Notes: generated by a model not told the origin, from the letters alone. 17,263 nt of DNA from CAZDVQ01 sp964508975 (GCA_964508975.1 CAZDVQ010000081.1:1-17263); one strand, 5' to 3'; numbered from the stretch's first letter, positions 6,807 to 13,930 are shown. A program made the numbers and translations.

Positions 6807-7832
6807 CTAACGCTGTTTTAAAAATTGATAAAGTTGCTGTGCCATGATTTTATGCGCCTCGGCATTGGGGTGTGAATCATACGGTGCATTGGTGTATTTG
6901 GGCTCGTAGAGGTTGATGGGTGCACTTAAAACCGAAATAGTAGGTTCACCCATTATATCCTCAAACTTATCCACTAAGGCTAGCGTATTGGCATCATTAG
7001 ACATCCCGTAAAGTAGCAAAGGAATATCTGTTCCAATTACAGGATGTGTTTGACAAATGTAATGATTCAAATTATTCATGGCATATCGCATGAGCCAAGC
7101 ATGCCGGCGGGCTTCAACACTTGATTGCATAGCATTAACTAGTGCCGAGTGTTGCCTAAAAGGCCAATAGCTGTACACCTTAGCCAGATTAAGCCGAAGC
7201 GTATCCATATTCTTACAATCATAAATGTACCGAGGCATGTAATTAAACCCAATATTCGACGGAATGTCTAAATCTTTAAAAGCATACTGAAGGCTTTGTC
7301 GCCAAGCGGGTGTCATTTGATTGCGTTCCAGGTGAAAATCCATAAAACCAAGTACAATCAGGTCAGGCTGTAGTTGATATTTTTGCATCAAGTATTGCAG
7401 GTGCTCCAACGACTGCACCGTGTTGTGGCCAGGCACGGCGGCATTGATAATCCTCACACCTTTTCCGCAATGTTGTTGAAACAAGTAGGGTAAACTCAGG
7501 CTGTCATCAACACCCATACCGTAGGTAAAAGAACAACCGATGAACACAATACAAGAGTCATTGTCGGGCAGCCCTTGGTAGCCAGTTTTCCTACAACCCA
7601 TGGAGTCATTTGAAGCATGATATACCAAGCTATCGTTGAGGGTTATTTCAAATTGGCCTGGGGTGTTCACAAAACCAAAAGCTGGGTCAAGACGCAAAGA
7701 GCCCGCCGGTTTAGATACAATACTAAAAGGCCTTACTTTGTATCCATGATAACCCAATAGTCTCAAACACAACTCTAGGGCTAGCACTATGGCTAAGGTT
7801 TGTATGATCACAATCTTGAAGCGTCGAAACAT
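6807..7832 (-). CDS. Membrane-anchored SGNH/GDSL-family hydrolase-like protein
   Basis: This 341-residue protein has one N-terminal hydrophobic helix (about 6-27, KIVIIQTLAIVLALELCLRL) that should anchor it with the rest in the periplasm. The SGNH block I motif is GCSFTYGMGV with the likely nucleophile Ser101. Block II could be the Gly in NAAVPGHNT (about 130-137). The C-terminal Asp-x-His pair is Asp319 and His321 in YDSHPNAEAH. The canonical GxND of block III is not obvious; GFMDFHLERN may be its remnant. Members hydrolyse or transfer esters (often O-acetyl groups on glycans), but the substrate here is unknown. The gene is separated by 1 bp from the upstream secreted-protein gene and by 3 bp from the methyltransferase gene, so the three form one tight operon. 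Confidence 0.78.
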   Translation of the reverse strand: MFRRFKIVIIQTLAIVLALELCLRLLGYHGYKVRPFSIVSKPAGSLRLDPAFGFVNTPGQFEITLNDSLVYHASNDSMGCRKTGYQGLPDNDSCIVFIGCSFTYGMGVDDSLSLPYLFQQHCGKGVRIINAAVPGHNTVQSLEHLQYLMQKYQLQPDLIVLGFMDFHLERNQMTPAWRQSLQYAFKDLDIPSNIGFNYMPRYIYDCKNMDTLRLNLAKVYSYWPFRQHSALVNAMQSSVEARRHAWLMRYAMNNLNHYICQTHPVIGTDIPLLLYGMSNDANTLALVDKFEDIMGEPTISVLSAPINLYEPKYTNAPYDSHPNAEAHKIMAQQLYQFLKQR

Positions 7833-7833
7833 G

Positions 7834-8226
7834 CTACGATTTTGGTTTCAAGCCCGAAAGTGCCGTTTCAATCAACCGCTTGTGCTTAGATGACATGCCT
7901 AAAATGGCGCTAGTTGTTTGTGTCCCTAGCTTGCGTTCCAGCATACCCGTGCCTTTCGTCCGCTGGGCTTCATGCTCATCGGTAGCCAATAGGGCTTCAT
8001 CAAATAGTACAATCAGTGTGTTGGCCTGTGCCGTGCTGAGTTTCAGGTCGAAGGCTTTGCCACCATCATACATACCACTAGAACTTTCGAGGGCAGTAAC
8101 AGGGTCGTAAACCAGGCGTTTGTGTTTCAAAGTGTACACATTGCCGTTGCCGTCGGCATAACTGTATATAGGTTTAGCCAGGTGGGGCTGGGCAAGGGCC
8201 AGCAAGAGTAGGTAGGTGAGTATCAT
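7834..8226 (-). CDS. Small exported protein of unknown function
   Basis: I do not recognise this 130-residue protein. It begins with a short hydrophobic signal-like segment (MILTYLLLLALAQPHLA), so it is probably exported. The mature part contains YSYADGNGNVYTL, a GG-containing segment (MYDGGKAFDLKLS) and a basic C-terminus ending GLKPKS. There are no cysteines, so it is not a lipoprotein. It is the first gene of the operon with the SGNH protein and the methyltransferase, 1 bp upstream of the former. Five perfect 7-nt repeats begin 4 bp upstream of its start codon, and a possible -7 box lies about 70 bp upstream. Confidence 0.7.
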   Translation of the reverse strand: MILTYLLLLALAQPHLAKPIYSYADGNGNVYTLKHKRLVYDPVTALESSSGMYDGGKAFDLKLSTAQANTLIVLFDEALLATDEHEAQRTKGTGMLERKLGTQTTSAILGMSSKHKRLIETALSGLKPKS

Positions 8227-8227
8227 A

Positions 8228-8267
<40 letters not shown>

Positions 8268-8294
8268 TTATAATTATTCATATCAATTTTAAGC

Positions 8295-8302
8295 CAAAGT
8301 TA
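8295..8302 (-). promoter_or_regulatory. Possible -7 box (TAACTTTG) for the minus-strand operon
   Basis: On the minus strand TAACTTTG fits TAnnTTTG and lies about 70 bp before the start at 8226, which would place the TATGGAT heptamers in the transcribed leader. No clear -33 element is seen. Confidence 0.45.
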
Positions 8303-8315
8303 AATAAAAAACGTG

Positions 8316-8371
8316 TTGTTCATTGTTCATTGTTCATCATTCATTGTTCATCATTCATTGTTCATTGTTAT
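8316..8371 (+). repeat. Eight consecutive 7-nt repeats (TTGTTCA/TCATTCA)
   Basis: The sequence parses without gaps as ttgttca three times, tcattca, ttgttca, tcattca, ttgttca, ttgttat. It lies between the -7 box of the minus-strand operon and GC-rich element copy 2, which starts about 5 bp later. Because 7 is not a multiple of 3, it generates spurious low-complexity reading frames on the plus strand. Confidence 0.88.
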
Positions 8372-8376
8372 TTGTA

Positions 8377-8485
8377 TGGCGCTGCGCCGCTACGCGGCGC
8401 CGGTCCATTACGCGCTCCCTAAACGGTCGGCCCTTCGGGCCCGCGCTACGCGCGGCGCTCCATGCACCTAGCGCGGCAATCTTGT
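8377..8485 (-). repeat. GC-rich modular hairpin element, copy 2
   Basis: Read on the minus strand, the element starts TTGCCGCGCTAGGTGC and contains the hairpins CCGCGC-GTA-GCGCGG, GGCCC-GAA-GGGCC and GCCGC-GTA-GCGGC. It shares the CCGACCGT..AGGGAGC module with copy 3 and ends near GCGCAGCGCCATAC, which corresponds to the CGCGCCC end of copies 1 and 3. The order of modules is the same as in copy 3. It lies between divergent genes. Confidence 0.8.
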
Positions 8486-8539
8486 ACACACTCCTTTAGC
8501 TTCGTTTTGTGCTAAAAGCCTTGTAATCAATAATTTTAC

Positions 8540-8547
8540 TACTTTTG
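8540..8547 (+). promoter_or_regulatory. -7 box (TACTTTTG) for the duplicated-domain exported protein
   Basis: TACTTTTG matches TAnnTTTG and ends 24 bp before the ATG at 8572. A TTG at 8521-8523 could be the -33 element, but the 16-bp spacing is shorter than usual. The TTG inside this box can be misread as an upstream start codon. Confidence 0.55.
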
Positions 8548-8571
8548 CAATTCACAAAACTGCTAGCTAAC

Positions 8572-9708
8572 ATGAAAAAAATACTACTCAGCCTACTCGG
8601 CCTATGCCTACTCGTACTGGCACAAGCGCAAAAATCTGAACGCTTCTGCTACCTCGAAGGCGATAATTGCGTATGTGTCACCAAAACGCCAAGTACTTGC
8701 CCTTGTGCCGACAAACACCCGGTTTTCAACATTCCCAAAGGGGTAAAACCCCGTAAACTGGCCCGCCTGGGCTCTTTTCCGCAGTTCGGCAATTTGTCGG
8801 CTTACCCCAGCGTAGATGATGCCTACAAACACTTCCAGCAACTGTACAAAGAGAACAAAAACAACAATGCCCGCGAGTTCGACCGCATTTTTGTGGCGAT
8901 GGGCTACACCGGCTTTACCGATCCCCGCTTTACCCCCGATAAAATGTCGATCGTATATTACGATGGTGGCATCACGGGCATGACAGGCAACGGAAACCAT
9001 CAATACCTCTACGCTACAATATCTGAAGGCCAAAACATCAAGCTCAAGGCATTTGTCATCAAATCGTTCAACGGTTGTGATGCCAACATCATGGAAACCT
9101 GCGGCAATATCTCGTACTTTGGTAATTGCCAAGCGGGTACCATGACCGAAAACCGCCAAGTGTCGGCCATCGACTACAAGGCGCATGGCTTTACCAATGG
9201 TAAGGCGCAATATACCTTCAGCCGCAACGACTCCTGCTTCGTGCGTGTGTGCGAGGTCCCCGAGAAAACCTTGCGCGAGCAAGCCACAACGCTGGTCAAC
9301 AACCTACAACACGACCAGCAGTTTGGCTCTATGATCCAGCTCAACACCGCCGATGAAGTGTATGCGCACCTGCAAAAACTATACAAGGAAAACAAAAACG
9401 GCAATGCCGCCGAGCTCGACCGTTTGCTAAAATCGGTTGGCTATACTGAAGGTGTAAAAGATGCTAAATTCAGTGCTGCCAGCATCAATGTGGTTAAGTA
9501 TCCTGGCGGGGTAATGGCCTTGATGGGTAATGGTAGTCACCAGTACATGAACTCCATGGTATCAACCCCAATGCATGAATCATTGCGTGGCTTCAACATC
9601 AAATCGTTGAATGATAACTGCGACTTGACCATCATCGACGTGTGTGGCAATGCACTGTACTGCCCTACCCCAGTTAATTGTAAATCAATACCTTGCGGTT
9701 GTAATTAA
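8572..9708 (+). CDS. Exported protein with two tandem copies of a roughly 110-residue domain
   Basis: I do not recognise a named family. The 378-residue product begins with a clear signal peptide (MKKILLSLLGLCLLVLAQAQ, cleavage probably after AQA near residue 19). A cysteine-rich segment follows (residues 26-45, five Cys). Residues about 78-187 and 257-364 are two copies of one domain. Each has an LYKENKN helix (91-97 and 270-276), a VGYT/MGYT turn, a YDGG/YPGG strand, the nearly identical core TGNGNHQY / MGNGSHQY (138-145 and 318-325), IKSFN/IKSLN, and a Cys...CGN ending. The C-terminus is again Cys-rich (CKSIPCGCN). There is no T9SS sorting domain and no lipobox. I chose ATG 8572 because it gives the signal peptide and follows the -7 box. 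A strong terminator follows, so the gene is probably monocistronic. Confidence 0.82.
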   Translation: MKKILLSLLGLCLLVLAQAQKSERFCYLEGDNCVCVTKTPSTCPCADKHPVFNIPKGVKPRKLARLGSFPQFGNLSAYPSVDDAYKHFQQLYKENKNNNAREFDRIFVAMGYTGFTDPRFTPDKMSIVYYDGGITGMTGNGNHQYLYATISEGQNIKLKAFVIKSFNGCDANIMETCGNISYFGNCQAGTMTENRQVSAIDYKAHGFTNGKAQYTFSRNDSCFVRVCEVPEKTLREQATTLVNNLQHDQQFGSMIQLNTADEVYAHLQKLYKENKNGNAAELDRLLKSVGYTEGVKDAKFSAASINVVKYPGGVMALMGNGSHQYMNSMVSTPMHESLRGFNIKSLNDNCDLTIIDVCGNALYCPTPVNCKSIPCGCN

Positions 9709-9733
9709 GTAAAGTTAGATTACGCTAATACAA

Positions 9734-9768
9734 ATCCCCCGTGCAGCATACCTGCCGGGGGATTTTTT
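9734..9768 (+). terminator. Intrinsic terminator of the duplicated-domain gene
   Basis: CCCCCGtGCAG (9736-9746) pairs with CTGCCGGGGG (9752-9761), with one bulged T and a 5-nt loop, followed by T6. It lies 27 bp after the stop codon at 9706-9708. Confidence 0.9.
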
Positions 9769-9788
9769 GTTTCAGCAGTACGGCTATC

Positions 9789-9907
9789 CTGCGCGAGGTG
9801 CGTGGAAGGCCGCGCCGTAGGCGCGGGTACGCGCAGCGTACCGACCGTCCAGGGAGCCTGGAACGGACCGACCCGCTGTGCAGCGGCGGGGCGCGCCCAA
9901 AAAAAAG
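9789..9907 (+). repeat. GC-rich modular hairpin element, copy 3
   Basis: It opens with CTGCGCGAGGTGC like copy 1 and contains hairpins CCGCGCC-GTA-GGCGCGG and GTACGC-GCA-GCGTAC. The module CCGACCGTCCAGGGAGCC follows, shared with copy 2, and it includes CCAGG-GAG-CCTGG. Next come GGACCGACCC, a CCGCTG..CAGCGG hairpin and the end GCGCGCCCAAAAAAAAG. The terminator of the preceding gene lies 21 bp upstream, so the element is not needed for termination there. Confidence 0.82.
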
Positions 9908-10102
9908 CTAAAACATAAACCCTTCAACAACAATACCGTATACCAAATAATCGACATATGCACTGTTGACTAAATCAAAGCTGTCATTTACTCAATTGAC
10001 ACCTGCTTACAGCATGCATGCCCATACATTTGAGAAATTGTTCAAGAACGGTAACGTTTTAAGTATCTACACCATATATTTATTTAACTTAAACTGATTA
10101 GT
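9908..10102 (+). other. AT-rich leader region with no recognised element
   Basis: About 195 bp between GC-rich element copy 3 and the next gene hold no supported reading frame. There is no clear TAnnTTTG box. TAACGTTTT near 10052 and TATATTTAT near 10074 are weak candidates for the promoter of the T9SS/collagen-like operon. Confidence 0.35.
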
Positions 10103-10570
10103 ATGAAGAAAACCTTAAGTTGCCTCGCTATGCTCTTGCTGGCCTGGGCTACTCATGCTCAATCTGCTGACTTGCAAGTATTTGCAAGTGCGGGTACGGC
10201 TAGTAACCAGGCGGCGTTTACCATTGGCGAGCCATTAACAGCCACGCTTGTTGGCACAAGCACAACCCTTACCCAGGGCTTTCACCAGTCGAGGCTTACC
10301 ATTGTAGGTATCGACGAAACGGCATATGAAGGGAACATTAAGTTGTTCCCAAACCCTACTGACCGAATGTTGGTCATCGAATTGGACGACATCAATACAC
10401 CGCTTAGTGCTTACTTGTACGACATGCATGGCAGGTTACTCCTGAGTGCAGCACCTTTCAGTACCCGCACCGAAATGTCTGTAGAACAACTTGCAGCCGG
10501 CACTTACCTTGTGGTACTTGAGACGAGCGATAGGCAAGTTATCAGTCGTTCAAAAATTGTAAAACATTAA
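10103..10570 (+). CDS. Small exported protein with a type IX secretion C-terminal sorting domain
   Basis: This 155-residue protein has a signal peptide (MKKTLSCLAMLLLAWATHAQ). A short segment follows, ending in the phrase FTIGEPL...TLTQGFHQS (about 47-69) often seen just before Bacteroidota sorting domains. From about residue 82 to the end there is a Por-secretion-tail (T9SS type A) domain: LFPNPTDRMLVIEL, AYLYDMHGRLL, VEQLAAGTYLVVLE and a final basic IVKH. There is essentially no separate cargo domain, so the mature protein is little more than the sorting domain plus a linker. It would cross the outer membrane by T9SS and could be attached to the cell surface. The collagen-like gene begins 12 bp downstream, so the two are probably one operon. 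Confidence 0.85.
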   Translation: MKKTLSCLAMLLLAWATHAQSADLQVFASAGTASNQAAFTIGEPLTATLVGTSTTLTQGFHQSRLTIVGIDETAYEGNIKLFPNPTDRMLVIELDDINTPLSAYLYDMHGRLLLSAAPFSTRTEMSVEQLAAGTYLVVLETSDRQVISRSKIVKH

Positions 10571-10582
10571 ACCCTAATTCCC

Positions 10583-12886
10583 ATGAAACAATTATTTTCT
10601 ACAATAATTTTGGTACTTGCTTGCATCGTAGCTTTTGCACAAGCACCACAAGGCATTAATTACCAATCGGTTATCCGTAACAGTTCAGGTAATATAATCT
10701 CAAATCAAAGCGTGAGTGTTCGGATTAACATCAGGGCCAATGCAGCAAACGGCACTATCGGCTATAGCGAAACGCATACCGCTACAACAAATGATTTTGG
10801 CTTAATTAACTTGGTTATCGGCCAAGGTACAGCACAAACAGGCACTTTCAGTGCTATTGCTTGGGGCAGTGCAAGCCAATTTGCCGAGGTACAAATTGAC
10901 CCTGCGGGTGGTTCAAACTTCCAAACCATTGGTACCCAGCAATTAATGTCTGTTCCATATGCTTTATATGCTGAAAACAGCGGTACGCCTGGCCCAGTTG
11001 GTCCACAAGGCCCTGCGGGTCCACAAGGTCCTGCTGGTAATGACGGTGTAGATGGTGCTGTTGGCCCACAAGGCCCAGTTGGTCCACAAGGTCCTGCGGG
11101 TCCACAAGGTCCTGCTGGTAATGATGGTGTAGATGGTGCTGTTGGCCCACAAGGCCCTGCCGGTCCACAAGGTCCTGCCGGTAATGATGGTGTAGATGGT
11201 GCTGTTGGTCCACAAGGCCCTGCAGGTCCTATTGGTTTAACTGGCGCTACTGGCCCACAAGGTCCTGCTGGTAATGATGGTGCTGTTGGCCCGCAAGGCC
11301 CTGCAGGCCCAACTGGTTTAACCGGCGCTACTGGCCCACAAGGCCCTGCTGGCCCTACTGGTTTGACTGGCGCTACTGGCCCACAAGGCCCTGCTGGCCC
11401 TACTGGTTTGACTGGCGCTACTGGCCCTCAAGGCCCTGCTGGCCCTACTGGTTTGACTGGCGCTACTGGCCCTCAAGGCCCTGCTGGCCCTATTGGTTTA
11501 ACTGGCGCTACTGGCCCACAAGGCCCTGCTGGTGCAACTGGCCCTGCTGGTCCTGCAGGCCCTGCTGGTCCAACTGGCTTAACAGGTGCTACTGGCCCTG
11601 CTGGTGCAACTGGCGCTACTGGTCCACAAGGTGCTGATGGCCCTGCTGGCCCACAAGGCCCTGCGGGCCCAGTTGCAGGTTCAAACACGCAAATCATTTA
11701 CAACAATGCTGGCGCAGCTGCTGGTAGCGCTGGCTTGACATGGACGGATGCAAGTTCATCACTAACAGTCAGCGGCCGAATTGTCAACACTAACACCACC
11801 GCTGCAAACACTACTTTCAACGTGAACGGTACAGGTAACTTTGTATTACAAGGTAGTACAGGAACCAGTTTTCAATTTAACAATGCTGGATTAATTGGTT
11901 TTGGTATAGCACCCTCTATCGCATACAAATTATACACCTACCGCTCGCAATTAACCGTTGATGGTGATGGCCAAGCCACCATTATGGGCTACCGTACGAG
12001 AGATTCTCAAAACGACGGGACAGCTTATGGCGTGAACACAACCAACAACGCCATTAAAGGTTACAATTTCTGGGGCGATGTATATACGTTTGGTGTAGCA
12101 GGTCACTCTTACAATGACTACAGCCGTACCGGCGGTGTACTAGGTGCAGAACAAGGCGGTTCTTACTGGGGCAGCCTTGGTTACCGTGCCAGTACGCTTG
12201 TAAACTACGGTGTTTATGGCTCTTCGGCTTACATGTCAGGTACTGGTTTATTGTCGAACACTGGTTCTGCTGGTGTTGGTGGTGGATTCTTCGGTAGCAT
12301 GGTTGGTGCGGTATCGCGCGGTCAAGTGATTGGTCAACTGAACGCAGGTGAGTTGTTTGCCAGCTACAACCTTGGCGATGTATATACCCAAGGCAAACAA
12401 GTTGAAATTGTTGAAACTGGCAATACCCGCACGGCGGCTTACGCTGTTACTTCGGCTGAACTTACCGTTTACAACAAAGGTAAAATCAACTTGGTAAACG
12501 GTAAAGCAACCATTAACTTCGACGAGAATTACCGCAACTTGTTGGGCGATGCACCAGTTGTAACCGTAAGCCCAATGGGTGCTTGCAATGGTGTTTACAT
12601 CTCAGAAGTAAGCAAAACAGGATTTACCATCGTGGAAATGAACAACGGTAACAGCAATGTTCAAATCTCTTGGATTGCCGTTGGCGACCGTGTTGATGCA
12701 GAGCACACTGTGCCCGCTGAACTCCTCGAAAACAACTTTGATACAAACCTGAAAGAAGCGCTATACGACGATAGCAACTTGGAAGGTCAAGGCAAAGGCA
12801 TGTGGTTTGACGGTAGCCGTATCCAGTTTGGTGTGGTTCCTGCCGAGCTTTCGCCAAAAGCCAAACCAGAAGGTACTCAAGAATAA
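10583..12886 (+). CDS. Exported collagen-like repeat protein
   Basis: This 767-residue protein has a signal peptide (about 1-20, cleavage near AFAQ-A). The N-terminal domain (21-133) has the PQGINYQSVIRN...GLINLVIGQG...MSVPYALYAE layout seen in many Bacteroidota surface proteins. Residues 134-364 are 77 uninterrupted Gly-X-Y triplets, Pro-rich at X and with Gln, Ala, Thr and Asp at Y, as expected for a bacterial collagen triple helix. The remaining 400 residues are Gly-, Asn- and Tyr-rich and likely beta-structured, with a final domain from about 600 (VEIVETGNTRTAAY, SWIAVGDR). No T9SS sorting domain is visible at the C-terminus (KPEGTQE), unlike the neighbour 12 bp upstream. Its role is probably extracellular fibre or surface attachment (inference). 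A strong terminator follows at 12913. Confidence 0.88.
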   Translation: MKQLFSTIILVLACIVAFAQAPQGINYQSVIRNSSGNIISNQSVSVRINIRANAANGTIGYSETHTATTNDFGLINLVIGQGTAQTGTFSAIAWGSASQFAEVQIDPAGGSNFQTIGTQQLMSVPYALYAENSGTPGPVGPQGPAGPQGPAGNDGVDGAVGPQGPVGPQGPAGPQGPAGNDGVDGAVGPQGPAGPQGPAGNDGVDGAVGPQGPAGPIGLTGATGPQGPAGNDGAVGPQGPAGPTGLTGATGPQGPAGPTGLTGATGPQGPAGPTGLTGATGPQGPAGPTGLTGATGPQGPAGPIGLTGATGPQGPAGATGPAGPAGPAGPTGLTGATGPAGATGATGPQGADGPAGPQGPAGPVAGSNTQIIYNNAGAAAGSAGLTWTDASSSLTVSGRIVNTNTTAANTTFNVNGTGNFVLQGSTGTSFQFNNAGLIGFGIAPSIAYKLYTYRSQLTVDGDGQATIMGYRTRDSQNDGTAYGVNTTNNAIKGYNFWGDVYTFGVAGHSYNDYSRTGGVLGAEQGGSYWGSLGYRASTLVNYGVYGSSAYMSGTGLLSNTGSAGVGGGFFGSMVGAVSRGQVIGQLNAGELFASYNLGDVYTQGKQVEIVETGNTRTAAYAVTSAELTVYNKGKINLVNGKATINFDENYRNLLGDAPVVTVSPMGACNGVYISEVSKTGFTIVEMNNGNSNVQISWIAVGDRVDAEHTVPAELLENNFDTNLKEALYDDSNLEGQGKGMWFDGSRIQFGVVPAELSPKAKPEGTQE
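11000..11206 (+). repeat. Tandem 63/81-bp repeats within the collagen-like gene
   Basis: Residues 140-160, 161-187 and 188-208 repeat GPQGPAGPQGPAGNDGVDGA (the middle copy has two additional triplets). The DNA copies are nearly identical, indicating recent duplication. Confidence 0.85.
11306..11530 (+). repeat. Five tandem 45-bp repeats within the collagen-like gene
   Basis: Five units encode GPTGLTGATGPQGPA (residues 242-316; the last unit has Ile for Thr). A related unit lies just upstream at residues 215-229. Nucleotide copies differ at few positions, so the array can probably expand or contract in frame. Confidence 0.9.
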
Positions 12887-12912
12887 GCAATACTTATCTT
12901 TTGCGCCCAAAT

Positions 12913-12951
12913 AAAAAGGATTTCCCGTAATTTGCGGGAAATCCTTTTTTT
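12913..12951 (+). terminator. Intrinsic terminator abutting the peptidase start codon
   Basis: AAAAAGGATTTCCCG (12913-12927) pairs perfectly with CGGGAAATCCTTTTT (12935-12949) around a 7-nt loop and runs into T7. It should end the collagen-like operon. Its last T is the base before the ATG at 12952 of the next gene. It is symmetric (A5 and T-tracts), so it could act from both strands. Confidence 0.9.
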
Positions 12952-13848
12952 ATGGCTCGTACCATACTACACTGCCTTGTATGTTGGCTTTTATTGAACC
13001 AAGCACTCTTGGCTCAATCCGACACGATGTTGCTCCAACGCTACCAGTTTTGGGTCGAATTCTTGGCCAAGGAACAACTTCAAGGTCGACAAACCGGGAG
13101 CATACACGAGCAGGCCAGCGCGGTGTTTATCCGCGACGAGATGCGAAAAATGAGTCGAAAAAAGGTAAAAATACGTTCGTTCAACTATCAACATGCCGAT
13201 AGCAGCGCCCTCCGTACATCGCAAAACGTAGTATTGTGCATCAATAACCGACAAGATAGTACCATACTCATCGGGGCGCATTACGACCATATTGGGCTTG
13301 GCGGCGCACTGTCAAAAAATTTCAACAAAAAGGAGGTTCACAACGGTGCCGACGACAACGCATCGGGCGTGGCGCTCCTCCTGGGCCTACTTCACAACTA
13401 CCCCAATTGGCCGTTTTCAAAGCGCTATAATTATGTATTCGTGGCTTACGGGGCGCATGAAAATGGCTTGTTCGGCTCTACCGCTTTTTTCAACCAGCAA
13501 CTACCGAAACGCTATAGGAAACTTAAATTGGCTATCAATTTCGATATGGTTGGCCGCATGGATCCACAGTTGCGTTGGCTTAAAATTGCAGGATTAATAT
13601 CTATTGGCCTCGATGAAAAGGCCTTGGAAGCATTAAACAGAGACAAGCTTAAATTTCGGCTAGGCCACGACGAGGTACTGGATTTGCTCGATACCCGCAT
13701 CTATAAAAGTCATGGCATTGCGTGCTTAAACTTCAGCACCGGCATACACGACGATTACCATAAAATAACTGATGACGCTGAAAAAATCAACTACGCAGGC
13801 ATTGGATATATCCAAAGATTGATTGAGGCTATGCTCAATCAACTGTAG
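12952..13848 (+). CDS. Exported M28-family zinc peptidase with Glu-to-His at the general-base position
   Basis: This 298-residue protein has a signal peptide (about 1-21, ending LLAQ) and an M28 aminopeptidase fold core. Metal-binding motifs are in order: AHYDH (His110), NGADDNASG (Asp134 or 135), the Glu of HENGLFGS (Glu170), NFDMVGR (Asp198) and DDYHKITDDAEKI (His270). In most M28 enzymes the third motif reads EExGLxGS, with the first Glu acting as general base. Here that position is His169, so catalysis may be altered or lost, while the five zinc ligands appear intact. It would act in the periplasm or outside the cell on peptides. The start codon directly follows a strong terminator, so its expression source is unclear. 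The later Met26 would delete the signal peptide, so I keep ATG 12952. Confidence 0.83.
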   Translation: MARTILHCLVCWLLLNQALLAQSDTMLLQRYQFWVEFLAKEQLQGRQTGSIHEQASAVFIRDEMRKMSRKKVKIRSFNYQHADSSALRTSQNVVLCINNRQDSTILIGAHYDHIGLGGALSKNFNKKEVHNGADDNASGVALLLGLLHNYPNWPFSKRYNYVFVAYGAHENGLFGSTAFFNQQLPKRYRKLKLAINFDMVGRMDPQLRWLKIAGLISIGLDEKALEALNRDKLKFRLGHDEVLDLLDTRIYKSHGIACLNFSTGIHDDYHKITDDAEKINYAGIGYIQRLIEAMLNQL

Positions 13849-13861
13849 TATTCAACTTTAT

Positions 13862-13930
13862 TTTTTGGGCGTTGCGGCGTGGCATTTGCCACGCCGCAAC
13901 GCCCCCTCCGGGTGCGCTAATCGCTTAGGC
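13862..13930 (-). repeat. GC-rich modular hairpin element, copy 4 (short form)
   Basis: Read on the minus strand it begins TAAGCGATTAGCGCACCC, has the small hairpin CCC-GGA-GGG, then a perfect 18-bp inverted repeat (GGGCGTTGCGGCGTGGCA at 13867-13884 with 13887-13904, 2-nt spacer). It ends in GCCCAAAAAATAAAG. It follows the peptidase stop codon by 13 bp. On the plus strand there is no U-tract after the stem, so it is not a standard intrinsic terminator for the peptidase. Confidence 0.8.

Noticed and set aside
8316..8371. CRISPR-like array
   Set aside because: The repeats are 7 nt with no spacers and there are no cas genes in the window.
8608..9282. Minus-strand frame of 224 codons opposite the duplicated exported protein
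   Set aside because: The plus-strand frame has a signal peptide, internal repeat conservation and a terminator; the minus frame is a shadow.
10854..11697. Several minus-strand frames opposite the collagen-like repeats
   Set aside because: They are antisense shadows of the Gly-X-Y repeats; the plus-strand gene has a signal peptide, domain order and terminator.
13862..13904. Rho-independent terminator for the peptidase gene
   Set aside because: The stem is very strong, but no T-run follows it in the plus direction. The Ts lie before the stem.
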